Below, piece after piece: positions 15,181 through 22,528 of a DNA stretch of 31,367 nucleotides. Source of the stretch: JBCBGF01 sp039820585 (GTDB lineage Bacteria > Pseudomonadota > Alphaproteobacteria > Rhodobacterales > Rhodobacteraceae). A program made the translations under genes and the position numbers. Numbering within the stretch: position 1 is the first letter of the stretch; the number at the start of each line of letters is the position of its first letter. The notes beneath the pieces were generated by a model that was given only the letters and a program-made list of their open reading frames with translations, did not search any database and was not told where the DNA came from. The DNA lies in contig JBCBPV010000039.1 in NCBI GenBank assembly GCA_039820585.1, positions 1-31,367 on the forward strand. Direction: 5' to 3'.

Positions 15181-16695
15181 ATGACCACCCTACTTTGGTT
15201 CAAACGCGATCTCCGCGTCGCCGATCACCCGGCCCTCACCCATGCCCTGTCGCTGGGCCAGCCGGTGATCCCGCTTTACATCGCCGAACCCGGTCTCTGG
15301 GCCCTGCCTGACGCCTCGCACCGCCAGTGGGGCTTCATCTCCGACTGCCTGGCCGAACTGCGCGAAAACCTTGCTTCTCTCGGCGCGCCGCTGATCATAC
15401 GCCAGGGTGCAGCCCTCGACGTTCTGAACGAATTTACCCAGTCCCACAGCGTCACCACCCTTGTCAGCCATGAAGAGACCGGCAATCTTTGGACATATGC
15501 CCGCGACCGCTCTGTCGCCAGTTGGGCGCGGACCAAGCGCATCGACTGGCACCAGATGCCGCAAAACGGTGTTGTCCGCAGGCTGGCCTCTCGCGATGGC
15601 TGGGCCAAACAGCGCGATGCTTTCATGCGCCAACCCCAACTGCCCGCGCCGGACCATATCCCATCCATCCCCGGCATCGACCCCGGCCCCATCCCAAAGC
15701 CGCGCGACTTGGGCCTGGCCCCCGACGGCCTGACCGACCGCCAACCGGGCGGGCGCAGCCACGCGCTGTCGCTCTTGGGCTCTTTCCTGACCGAACGCGG
15801 CCGCACGTACCGCGCCGCCATGTCGACACCCCTGGAGGGCGCCACCGCCTGTTCCCGCCTCAGCCCGCATTTTGCATTTGGAACCATGACAGTACGCGAA
15901 GTTGTGCAGGCAACCGCCGCCCGCCAGCGCGAAGTGAAGGGCACACGCGAAGGCTGGGGTGGCAGCCTGAAAAGCTTCCAGTCACGCTTGGCCTGGCGCG
16001 ACCACTTCACCCAGAAGCTGGAAGATCAGCCTGCATTCGAGACCCACTGCCTGCACTCCGCATACGAGGGCCTGCGCGGCGACGACCCCACGCGCCGCAC
16101 GGCATGGGAAAAGGGTCAGACCGGCATCCCCTTTGTCGATGCCTGCATGCGCTCGCTGATTGCCACGGGATGGCTGAACTTCCGCATGCGCTCTATGCTG
16201 ATGGCGGTGGCGAGCTATCACCTGTGGCTCGACTGGCGCGCGACCGGCCCGCATCTGGCGCGGATGTTCACGGATTATGAGCCGGGGATCCACTGGCCTC
16301 AGGTGCAGATGCAATCTGGCACGACGGGAATGAACACGGTGCGCATCTACAACCCCATCAAACAAGGCAAAGACCAGGATCCAGACGGAATATTCACCCG
16401 CCGCTGGTGCCCCGAATTGGCCGAAGTGCCCGACGCGGTCCTGCAAGAGCCCTGGCGGTGGGAGGGGGCAAGCACCCTGGCCTACCCGCCGCCCATCGTC
16501 GATGTGGCCGAGGCCGCGCGCACCGCGCGCGAGCGCATCTGGGCGGTTCGCCGGGGCGAGGCGTTCCGGGCCGAGGCCGCGCAAGTGATCGAAAAACACG
16601 CCAGCCGCAAGGACAGCGCAGGCCGTTTCGTCAACGATCGCGCCCCGCGAAAGCGCCGCAAGCCCGCGTCAAATCAATTGAGCCTCGATTTGTAA
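15181..16695 (+). CDS. cryptochrome/deoxyribodipyrimidine photolyase family protein
   Basis: A 504-residue flavoprotein. The N-terminal photolyase alpha/beta domain begins LLWFKRDLRVADHPAL. The C-terminal FAD-binding domain shows SRLSPHFAFGTMTVREV, FQSRLAWRDHFTQKLE, TGIPFVDACMRSLIATGWLNFRMRSML and RIYNPIKQGKDQDPDG. A standard class I CPD photolyase has NNGGWQW before the RIFNP motif; here that segment reads GIHWPQVQMQSGTTGMNTV. The asparagine facing the flavin and the usual aromatic positions are therefore changed, so this belongs to a separate subfamily and may not be a simple CPD repair enzyme. The Arg/Lys-rich tail ends in NQLSLDL. One base after the stop a DUF2256 gene begins. The ATG has no obvious ribosome site. 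Confidence 0.9.
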   Translation: MTTLLWFKRDLRVADHPALTHALSLGQPVIPLYIAEPGLWALPDASHRQWGFISDCLAELRENLASLGAPLIIRQGAALDVLNEFTQSHSVTTLVSHEETGNLWTYARDRSVASWARTKRIDWHQMPQNGVVRRLASRDGWAKQRDAFMRQPQLPAPDHIPSIPGIDPGPIPKPRDLGLAPDGLTDRQPGGRSHALSLLGSFLTERGRTYRAAMSTPLEGATACSRLSPHFAFGTMTVREVVQATAARQREVKGTREGWGGSLKSFQSRLAWRDHFTQKLEDQPAFETHCLHSAYEGLRGDDPTRRTAWEKGQTGIPFVDACMRSLIATGWLNFRMRSMLMAVASYHLWLDWRATGPHLARMFTDYEPGIHWPQVQMQSGTTGMNTVRIYNPIKQGKDQDPDGIFTRRWCPELAEVPDAVLQEPWRWEGASTLAYPPPIVDVAEAARTARERIWAVRRGEAFRAEAAQVIEKHASRKDSAGRFVNDRAPRKRRKPASNQLSLDL

Positions 16696-16696
16696 C

Positions 16697-16846
16697 ATGC
16701 CGAAGATGCGGAATAAATCAGACCTACCAACCAAGACCTGCGCCACCTGTGGCCTGCCGTTCACCTGGCGCAAGAAATGGGCAAAGGTCTGGGATGAGGT
16801 GCGCTATTGCTCGGACCGGTGCCGCCGCGCTCAGCGCGCCAAGTAA
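16697..16846 (+). CDS. DUF2256 small zinc-ribbon-like protein
   Basis: A 49-residue gene. The protein starts MPKMRNKSDLPTKTCATCGL, then carries PFTWRKKW and a second cysteine pair in RYCSDRCRRAQ. Cysteines at C15, C18, C38 and C42 form a C-x2-C...C-x3-C site likely to hold zinc; this pattern and length fit the DUF2256 family. It begins one base after the photolyase stop and is probably cotranscribed with it. From memory, DUF2256 genes often accompany photolyase/cryptochrome-family genes, which supports the call. Its role is unknown. Its last 16 bases overlap the end of the convergent AHSA1-domain gene. Confidence 0.85.
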   Translation: MPKMRNKSDLPTKTCATCGLPFTWRKKWAKVWDEVRYCSDRCRRAQRAK

Positions 16847-17277
16847 GCCTCAAGGTTGCCCAGCGCCGCGGTCCAGCCGCCCTCAATCTCGGCGATGCTG
16901 TCCTCTGTCCCAAGCGACACCGATTGCACCGTGACCGCCAGCGCCGTGCCCGCGCTATCGGGCTGCATCACAACCGTGACAAGCGACACGCCATCGGGAT
17001 CGGCGGGCATTCCGATCAGCTCAGTGGATACGATCCGGTGCCCGGGGTCGATCGCATGGTAATGCGTCTCGACCGTCACGCCCTCCGCCGGGCCGGGCCC
17101 GCAGATGCACAGATCGCGCCTGCCGACGCGGAAATCCGTCTCGGAAAAGGTCATGTTCAACTCTGGACTGGGCGTGCCCCAGATTGCGCGGGCCTCGGCC
17201 TCGGCAAAGGCAGCCCAGACCCGAGCGGGGGCGGCAGCGAGACTGCGTTCAAGGGTAAAGGTGCCGTGTTTGGTCAT
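16831..17277 (-). CDS. SRPBCC / AHSA1-domain protein
   Basis: A 148-residue protein of the START-like SRPBCC fold, Aha1-C-terminal type: TFTLERSLAAAPARVWAAFA at the N terminus, RVGRRDLCICGPGPAEGV in the middle, and GTEDSIAEIEGGWTAALGNL near the end, the common closing helix. Members bind hydrophobic ligands, but this one's ligand is unknown. Its start overlaps the arsR stop by four bases (ATGA), giving the widespread arsR-AHSA1 two-gene operon in which the regulator controls its own unit. Its 3' end overlaps the convergent DUF2256 gene by 16 bases. Confidence 0.9.
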   Translation of the reverse strand: MTKHGTFTLERSLAAAPARVWAAFAEAEARAIWGTPSPELNMTFSETDFRVGRRDLCICGPGPAEGVTVETHYHAIDPGHRIVSTELIGMPADPDGVSLVTVVMQPDSAGTALAVTVQSVSLGTEDSIAEIEGGWTAALGNLEAYLAR

Positions 17278-17609
17278 GTATCAGGGTCCTGGTCGCTGAG
17301 ATAGGTGTCAAGCCGGTCAAGCCGCGCCTCCCACGCCGCGCGTTGATCTGCCAGCCAGTCGGCGGCCTCAGCCATCGCGGCCGGATTTGCAGTGCAGATC
17401 CGGGTGCGGCCCTCTTTGCGGCTGGTCACAAGGCCGCCTGCCTCCAGCTTGGTCAGGTGCTGCAGAATCGTGGGCAGGGCCAAGTCAAAGGGCTGGGCCA
17501 GATCGCTGACCGTTGCTGGCCCCCGCATAAGACGGTTGAGCATGGCCCGGCGCGTTGGATCCGACAGGGCGGCGAAAAGTGTGTCGAGGTGCGGATCATG
17601 CTTAGCCAT
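17274..17609 (-). CDS. ArsR-family winged-helix transcriptional regulator
   Basis: A 111-residue winged-helix repressor. DTLFAALSDPTRRAMLNRLM is the typical first helices. Residues about 32-61 form the helix-turn-helix (ATVSDLAQPFDLALPTILQH), followed by LEAGGLVTSRKEGRTRIC as the wing. There is no cysteine pair of the metal-sensing type in the recognition helix, and the partner is an AHSA1-domain protein, so metal sensing is unlikely. The start codon lies within an 18-bp palindrome that may be its own operator. No Shine-Dalgarno sequence is visible upstream of the ATG, so a leaderless message is possible. Confidence 0.92.
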   Translation of the reverse strand: MAKHDPHLDTLFAALSDPTRRAMLNRLMRGPATVSDLAQPFDLALPTILQHLTKLEAGGLVTSRKEGRTRICTANPAAMAEAADWLADQRAAWEARLDRLDTYLSDQDPDT

Positions 17610-17618
17610 GTGGCTAAG
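17601..17618. promoter_or_regulatory. 18-bp palindrome centred on the arsR start codon, candidate autoregulatory operator
   Basis: CTTAGCCA (17601-17608) and TGGCTAAG (17611-17618) are perfect 8-bp inverted arms with a 2-base spacer. The ATG of the ArsR gene (17609-17607) lies at the centre. Size and position fit a dimeric winged-helix repressor site that would block its own promoter. Confidence 0.6.
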
Positions 17619-17682
17619 TAACTGCGTTGGGGTGTGTCTGGCAAGGAAAAGTTAGGTGAGTGGCGAAGTAAATTTTGGCGTT

Positions 17683-17727
17683 CCCCCTGACCCTGTCCCC
17701 TAGGGGGGAGAGGATTAGGGTGAGGGT
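17683..17727. repeat. intergenic hairpin repeat, family A copy 3, overlapping the end of the yafY-type gene
   Basis: CCCCTGACCCTGTCCCC, two bases, then GGGGGGAGAGGATTAGGGTG and AGGG. It has the inner GC stem and the TTAGGGTGAGGG end seen in copy 1. The TAA stop codon and last codons of the WYL-domain regulator (stop at 17715-17717) are made by this element. Confidence 0.65.
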
Positions 17728-18410
17728 CCAACCCCACACGCCTCCATCTGCCGGTAAAACGCTGCCAGCGACTTGTCCCGCTCCGGTGCGAACCGCTCCC
17801 CTTCCCGCATCTCGACGATCCGGTCCACCCGGAACATGCGAAAATCAGCACGCAACTCGCACCAAGACACCAATGTCCACACCTTGCCCCAGAACCACAG
17901 CCCCAATGGCCGCACCACCCGGACCGAGGCCGCATCCTCCTTGTCGCGATACGCCAGCTCGAGCCGCAACCGCGCCTCTGCCGCGGCCTCCAGCCGATCC
18001 AAAAGCACGCGCAACTCATCCGACATCTCGACGGAAATTGCATGCAGCGGCACCGACCGCGCACGATCGCGCGCCGCATCCGGCAGCACCGCCTCGATCT
18101 TCACCAGCGCCTCTTCGGCGCCATGGGCCATCGCCGCCCCGCCCCAGGCCTTCAGCATCCGCGCGCCCGCCACCAACGCCACAATCTCATCGCGCGTGAA
18201 CATCAAAGGCGGCACGTCATAGCCTTCGTCCATCACATAGCCCACGCCCGCCTCGCCATCGATGGGCACGCCTGTGGATTGCAGCGTGGCAATATCGCGG
18301 TAGATCGTGCGCTCCGACACTTCCAACCGATCGGCCAGCATATGCGCCGTGGTCAGCCGACCGCCGCGCAGGTACTGGACGATCTGCAACAGGCGGTCGG
18401 CACGCCGCAT
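17715..18410 (-). CDS. YafY-family HTH/WYL-domain transcriptional regulator
   Basis: A 231-residue regulator. The N-terminal HTH reads MRRADRLLQIVQYLRGGRLT then ADRLEVSERTIYRDIATLQ. The conserved GVPIDGEAGVGYVM follows, and the WYL effector domain lies at about 125-215 (VRVVRPLGLWFWGKVWTLVS, FRMFRVDRIVEM). Its start shares one base with the stop of the VOC gene (TGATG), so the two are cotranscribed. YafY-type regulators commonly control the neighbouring VOC gene, and the palindrome at 18841 is a candidate target. The C-terminal ...CGVGPSP and the stop lie inside a family A repeat, so the original C terminus may have been altered. Confidence 0.92.
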   Translation of the reverse strand: MRRADRLLQIVQYLRGGRLTTAHMLADRLEVSERTIYRDIATLQSTGVPIDGEAGVGYVMDEGYDVPPLMFTRDEIVALVAGARMLKAWGGAAMAHGAEEALVKIEAVLPDAARDRARSVPLHAISVEMSDELRVLLDRLEAAAEARLRLELAYRDKEDAASVRVVRPLGLWFWGKVWTLVSWCELRADFRMFRVDRIVEMREGERFAPERDKSLAAFYRQMEACGVGPSP

Positions 18411-18790
18411 CAGGGCGCCCCTTCGAAGAACCCGATGGAGTTGCCGAACGGGTCCTTGCAATAGACAAACCGCCCGGCGGGGATCTCAATGGGCTCTGAC
18501 AGCACCTGCCCACCGGCATCCCACACCCGGGCCACCACCTCTTCAAGGGTGCCCTCGGCGGCAAGGTGGATCGTCGGCCCCGCGCCGTCCATGGCAGGAG
18601 TGCCCGGATAAAGATGCCCCGCCACGCCCGTTGCGGGATCGGCCGGCTGAAAGGTCGCGACCGGATTTGGCCCCGCACGGTCAAGCGCCAGAGAAGCCCC
18701 TGTCACGCGGGCATGAAACGCGATTCCGCGGTCCATATCGGTCACTGGGATCTCGGCCCAGACGGTGAAATGCGTGGGTTGATAAGTCAT
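18410..18790 (-). CDS. VOC (glyoxalase/bleomycin resistance) superfamily protein
   Basis: A 126-residue protein with the paired beta-alpha-beta-beta-beta modules of the vicinal oxygen chelate fold: FTVWAEIPVTDMDRGIAFHA opens module one and GPTIHLAAEGTLEEVVARV opens module two. The end FVYCKDPFGNSIGFFEG is the classic VOC finish with the metal-ligand glutamate. Substrate unknown. CGAGGA lies 9 bases before the chosen ATG; an upstream frame start at 18847 adds residues without family support. It forms a two-gene unit with the WYL regulator. Confidence 0.9.
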   Translation of the reverse strand: MTYQPTHFTVWAEIPVTDMDRGIAFHARVTGASLALDRAGPNPVATFQPADPATGVAGHLYPGTPAMDGAGPTIHLAAEGTLEEVVARVWDAGGQVLSEPIEIPAGRFVYCKDPFGNSIGFFEGAP

Positions 18791-18840
18791 GGTGTGGTCC
18801 TCGCCAGAGTAATCGGTGGGACCGTTCTTGCACAGCCATG

Positions 18841-18858
18841 CTGACACCGTTCTGTCAG
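18841..18858. promoter_or_regulatory. inverted repeat upstream of the VOC-yafY unit, candidate WYL-regulator operator
   Basis: CTGACA (18841-18846) and TGTCAG (18853-18858) form a perfect 6-bp inverted repeat with a 6-base spacer, 50 bases upstream of the VOC start. Position and dyad form suit binding by the cotranscribed YafY-type regulator. Assignment is by context only. Confidence 0.45.
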
Positions 18859-18873
18859 GAGGATTTGGTAGAG

Positions 18874-18990
18874 ACCCTCACCCTAACCCTCTCGCCCAAC
18901 GGGCACAGGGGACTCGGTCGAAGAGAGAGAGGGATAACCAACGGCCTTACGGGACACGGCCCCTCGCCGAAAGGGGCGGGGTAAGCGGGG
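18874..18990. repeat. intergenic hairpin repeat, family A copy 4
   Basis: It opens with CCCTCACCCTAACCCTCTCG, the best match to the family core, then GGGCACAGGGGAC, GAGAGAGAGGG and a right part GCCCCTCGCC with AAAGGGGCGGGGTAAGCGGG. It lies between the divergent VOC and pepN genes, so here it is not a terminator between convergent genes. Confidence 0.65.
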
Positions 18991-19050
18991 CCACTTGCAC
19001 CCCAGCGCCCTTGGGCTACACCTTCCCCGGTCACCAAACCCGGAGCCCCC

Positions 19051-21657
19051 ATGCGCGACGCCACCCCGCAAGCCGTCTTCCTTGCCGATTACACCCCACC
19101 CGCCTACCTGGTGGACAACGTCCATCTGACCTTCCACCTCGCCCCCAAAAAAACCCGCGTCATGAGCCGCATCGCATTTCGCCCCAATCCAGAGGCGACA
19201 TCGCGCGCATTCCAGCTTCACGGCGAAAACCTCACGCTGATCGCCGCCCGGATAGACGGCACCGCGATCACCCCCATCATCGAAGATGGGTTCTTAAAGG
19301 CCGAGGTGCCCGATGCGCCCTTCACGTTCGAGGCGGAAGTAGAGATTGATCCGGCAAGCAATACCGCGCTCGAAGGGCTTTATATGTCCCCGCTGGACGT
19401 CGAAGGCGGCGCAGCCGCTGACCGCGAAAGCCAGCCTCAGACATCGCCCATGTACTGCACCCAGTGCGAGGCCGAGGGCTTTCGCAAGATCACCTTCTAC
19501 CCCGACCGCCCCGACGTGATGGCCCCTTTCACCGTCCGGATCGAAGGCGATCTGCCGGTGCTTCTGTCGAACGGCAACCCGACGGCTCAAGGCGACGGCT
19601 GGGCCGAATGGCACGATCCCTGGCCCAAACCCGCCTATCTGTTCGCCCTTGTCGCGGGCGATCTGGTGGCCCATTCAGACCATTTCACCACCGCCTCAGG
19701 CCGCGCGGTGGACCTCAATGTCTGGGTGCGCCACGGCGATGAGGGCAAATGCGCCTATGCGATGGATGCGCTGAAACGCTCGATGCGCTGGGATGAACAG
19801 GTTTATGGCCGCGAATACGATCTCGACGTGTTCAACATCGTCGCCGTGGACGATTTCAACATGGGCGCGATGGAGAACAAGGGGCTCAACATCTTCAACT
19901 CGAAATACGTGCTCGCCTCGCCGGAAACGGCAACAGATCGGGATTATGAGTTCATCGAGTCGATCGTCGCGCATGAATACTTCCACAACTGGACAGGCAA
20001 TCGCATCACCTGCCGCGACTGGTTCCAGCTGTGTCTGAAAGAGGGGCTGACGGTGTTTCGCGATCAGCAATTCTCAGGCGACCAACGCAGCCATGCAGTC
20101 AAGCGGATTGACGATGTGCTGGGCCTGCGCGGGCGGCAGTTTCGCGAAGACACAGGCCCCCTCGCCCACCCCGTTCGCCCGGCAAGCTTTGTCGAGATCA
20201 ACAACTTCTACACATCGACCGTCTACGAAAAAGGCGCCGAGGTGATCGGAATGCTCAAGACGCTGGTGGGCGACGCTGGCTATGCAAAGGCGCTGGACCT
20301 TTATTTTGAGCGTCACGATGGCGATGCCGCGACGATCGAGGATTGGCTGGCGGTATTCCAGGACGCCACCGGGCGGGACCTGTCGCAGTTTTCGCGGTGG
20401 TACAGCCAGGCGGGCACGCCGCGCCTGTCGGTGGAAGAGGCGTTCGAGGGGGGCACTTACACCCTCACCTTCCACCAAGAAACGGCACCCACCCCTGGCC
20501 AACCTGACAAACTGCCCCAGGTCCTGCCCATCGCAGTGGGCCTTCTAAACCCAAATGGCGATGAGGTTGTCCCCACCACCGTGCTGGAGATGACGCAAAC
20601 CACCCAATCCTTCACCTTCGATGGGCTCGCCGCCAAACCCATCCCCTCGATCCTGCGCAACTTCTCGGCGCCCGTGATCCTCGACCGCGAGACCACCGCC
20701 GAAGAGCGTGCGTTCCTTCTGGCCCACGACACCGACCCCTTCAACAAGTGGGAGGCCGGGCGTCAGCTCGCCAAGGACGTGCTGGTCGCCATGGTCCGCG
20801 ACGGCGCCGCCCCCGGCCCCGCCTACCTAAATTCGCTGGAAATGGTCGCCCGCGACGACACGCTCGACCCCGCCTTCCGCGCACTGGCGCTGCAATTGCC
20901 GTCCGAGGACGACATGGCGCAAACGCTTTTTGATGCCGGCACCACGCCCGACCCATCGGCAATCCACGTCGCGCGAGAAAAAGTGGCCGATGCGCTGGCC
21001 CAGCACCTGGGCGACGTCCTGCCCGACATCTACGAGGCCATGAACCTGCCCGGCCCCTACACCCCCGATCCCAAGGCGGCAGGGTGCCGGGCGCTCAGGG
21101 CCACCGCGCTGGGGCTTCTCACCCGGCTCGACGGCGGCAAGCTGGCCGAGGCGCAATTCCGCGCCGCCGACAACATGACCGAAGAATTGGGCGCCCTCGC
21201 CTGCCTTCTGTCTGCGGGCAACGGGGCAGAAGCTGTGGCCAGCTTCTACCGCCGCTGGTCCAAGGACCGGCTGGTGATGGACAAGTGGTTCTCACTGCAA
21301 ATCGCCCGCGCCAAGCCCGACGCCGCCGCCGAGACCACTCGCCGCCTGACCAAGCACCCAGATTTCGACTGGAAAAACCCCAACCGCTTCCGCTCCGTTT
21401 TGGGCGCGCTGGCCACCAACACAGCGGGCTTCCACCATCCGTCAGGAGCGGCCTACGCACTTGTCGCGGACTGGCTCATCAAACTCGATCCGTTGAACCC
21501 GCAGACCACAGCGCGCATGACCACAATGTTTGAGACCTGGCGCCGCTATGATGGCGACCGGCAGGGGATGATCCGCGATGCGCTCAAACGGATCGCCGCG
21601 ACAGAAGGCCTCAGCCGCGACACGACCGAGATGGTGGGCCGGATCCTTGGCGACTGA
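19051..21657 (+). CDS. pepN: aminopeptidase N (M1 family)
   Basis: An 868-residue zinc aminopeptidase of the E. coli PepN type, which removes N-terminal residues from peptides in the cytoplasm. The substrate motif GAMEN is at 272-276. The zinc site is H308-E309-Y-F-H312 with the third ligand E331 (spacing 18 after H312), in VAHEYFHNWTGNRITCRDWF. The N-terminal beta domain has YCTQCEAEGFRKITFYPDRP, the loop typical of PepN. The C-terminal all-helical domain extends to the stop, and the last region (KHPDFDWKNPNRFRSVLGAL) also fits. No signal peptide is seen. The next gene probably starts inside its last codons. Confidence 0.97.
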   Translation: MRDATPQAVFLADYTPPAYLVDNVHLTFHLAPKKTRVMSRIAFRPNPEATSRAFQLHGENLTLIAARIDGTAITPIIEDGFLKAEVPDAPFTFEAEVEIDPASNTALEGLYMSPLDVEGGAAADRESQPQTSPMYCTQCEAEGFRKITFYPDRPDVMAPFTVRIEGDLPVLLSNGNPTAQGDGWAEWHDPWPKPAYLFALVAGDLVAHSDHFTTASGRAVDLNVWVRHGDEGKCAYAMDALKRSMRWDEQVYGREYDLDVFNIVAVDDFNMGAMENKGLNIFNSKYVLASPETATDRDYEFIESIVAHEYFHNWTGNRITCRDWFQLCLKEGLTVFRDQQFSGDQRSHAVKRIDDVLGLRGRQFREDTGPLAHPVRPASFVEINNFYTSTVYEKGAEVIGMLKTLVGDAGYAKALDLYFERHDGDAATIEDWLAVFQDATGRDLSQFSRWYSQAGTPRLSVEEAFEGGTYTLTFHQETAPTPGQPDKLPQVLPIAVGLLNPNGDEVVPTTVLEMTQTTQSFTFDGLAAKPIPSILRNFSAPVILDRETTAEERAFLLAHDTDPFNKWEAGRQLAKDVLVAMVRDGAAPGPAYLNSLEMVARDDTLDPAFRALALQLPSEDDMAQTLFDAGTTPDPSAIHVAREKVADALAQHLGDVLPDIYEAMNLPGPYTPDPKAAGCRALRATALGLLTRLDGGKLAEAQFRAADNMTEELGALACLLSAGNGAEAVASFYRRWSKDRLVMDKWFSLQIARAKPDAAAETTRRLTKHPDFDWKNPNRFRSVLGALATNTAGFHHPSGAAYALVADWLIKLDPLNPQTTARMTTMFETWRRYDGDRQGMIRDALKRIAATEGLSRDTTEMVGRILGD

Positions 21658-22075
21658 CTTGGAGTTCGCGCGCAACGCCCGCCGTCCCGCCGCATTGGCG
21701 ATGGTGGGCGTGGCGCTGCTGATCCTCCTGATCCTGATCTTCGCGGTCAACGCCCACCCCCTGATCGTCACGATCTTCGCCCTGCTCATCGCCCCCGCCG
21801 CCTGGGACGTCTGGCGCAACGCCGCCGCCACGCTCACCGTTGACGATACGGGCATCCGCTGGGCCAGCGGCGCACGGGCCGCAGGGGCTGAATGGGACGC
21901 CATCGATCAGGTGACGCTGGCCACCACGCTCGATTTCTCGCAACGCGCCTCGCTGCGCCTCACCGACGGGGGCCGCATGCGCATCCCGCCCGAATGCCTG
22001 CCGGGTGGCCGCATCCTGGACGGTGTGCTGGAAGCGCGTGGCATCAACCACCGCCGGTCGCTGTTTTCATTCTGA
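21647..22075 (+). CDS. small membrane protein with PH-like domain, paralogue 1
   Basis: About 142 residues if translation starts at the TTG at 21647, which overlaps the pepN end by 11 bases. ATG codons at 21578 (deep in pepN) and 21701 are alternatives, so the start is uncertain. Two hydrophobic segments (VGVALLILLILIFAV; LIVTIFALLIAPAAW) form a hairpin. A cytoplasmic domain of beta strands follows: TLTVDDTGIRWASGA, IDQVTLATTLDFS, ASLRLTDGGRMRIPPECLPG, then a closing helix. This layout resembles bacterial PH-like (bPH2/YdbT-type) proteins. The next gene has the same plan and matching motifs. Function unknown. Confidence 0.68.
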   Translation: MATDLEFARNARRPAALAMVGVALLILLILIFAVNAHPLIVTIFALLIAPAAWDVWRNAAATLTVDDTGIRWASGARAAGAEWDAIDQVTLATTLDFSQRASLRLTDGGRMRIPPECLPGGRILDGVLEARGINHRRSLFSF

Positions 22076-22114
22076 CGCCACGCCAGCGCCACACTCACCC
22101 GCCACACTTCCCCC

Positions 22115-22528
22115 ATGACAGAGGCTTACGAATATCGCCTGTCCGGCCGCCGCCCGGTGGTGTGGTTCGGCCTGTGCGTCATACTCGGCCTCCTGACCCT
22201 CGCCGCCAGACACGACGCGCCCCCGGCGATCTGGGCGCTCTGGGGCGCGGTCGCCGCGTCGTTGGCATGGATGTTGATCGCCAACCCCATCAGCACCCTG
22301 CGGCTCACCGACACCGATATCACCTGGCGCGAAGGCGGGCGCCAGGGTCACCTGCCCATGGCACAAATCACGGGTATCAAGATTACCGACTGGAGCGACG
22401 GGGCCCCCGACTGCCGCATCACCCTGATCACCGGCGAAACCGTGGACCTGCCCGGTAACTGCCTGCCCGATGCACATACGCTCCATGCGCAATTCACCGC
22501 ACGCGGTCTGCCGGTCAACGCGCCCTAG
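22115..22528 (+). CDS. small membrane protein with PH-like domain, paralogue 2
   Basis: A 137-residue protein with a transmembrane hairpin (VVWFGLCVILGLLTLAA; IWALWGAVAASLAWMLIA) and a beta-rich tail. The tail reads TLRLTDTDITWREGG, ITGIKITDWSDGAPDCRITL and GETVDLPGNCLPDAHTL, ending in a short helix. It aligns in order with the upstream gene: the T/L-rich first strand with D-x-I-x-W, a Gly turn, a P-x-x-CLP motif and a closing helix ending ARGL/ARGI. The two are therefore likely tandem duplicates that have diverged. They are 39 bases apart on the same strand. I know of no assigned function. Confidence 0.72.
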   Translation: MTEAYEYRLSGRRPVVWFGLCVILGLLTLAARHDAPPAIWALWGAVAASLAWMLIANPISTLRLTDTDITWREGGRQGHLPMAQITGIKITDWSDGAPDCRITLITGETVDLPGNCLPDAHTLHAQFTARGLPVNAP

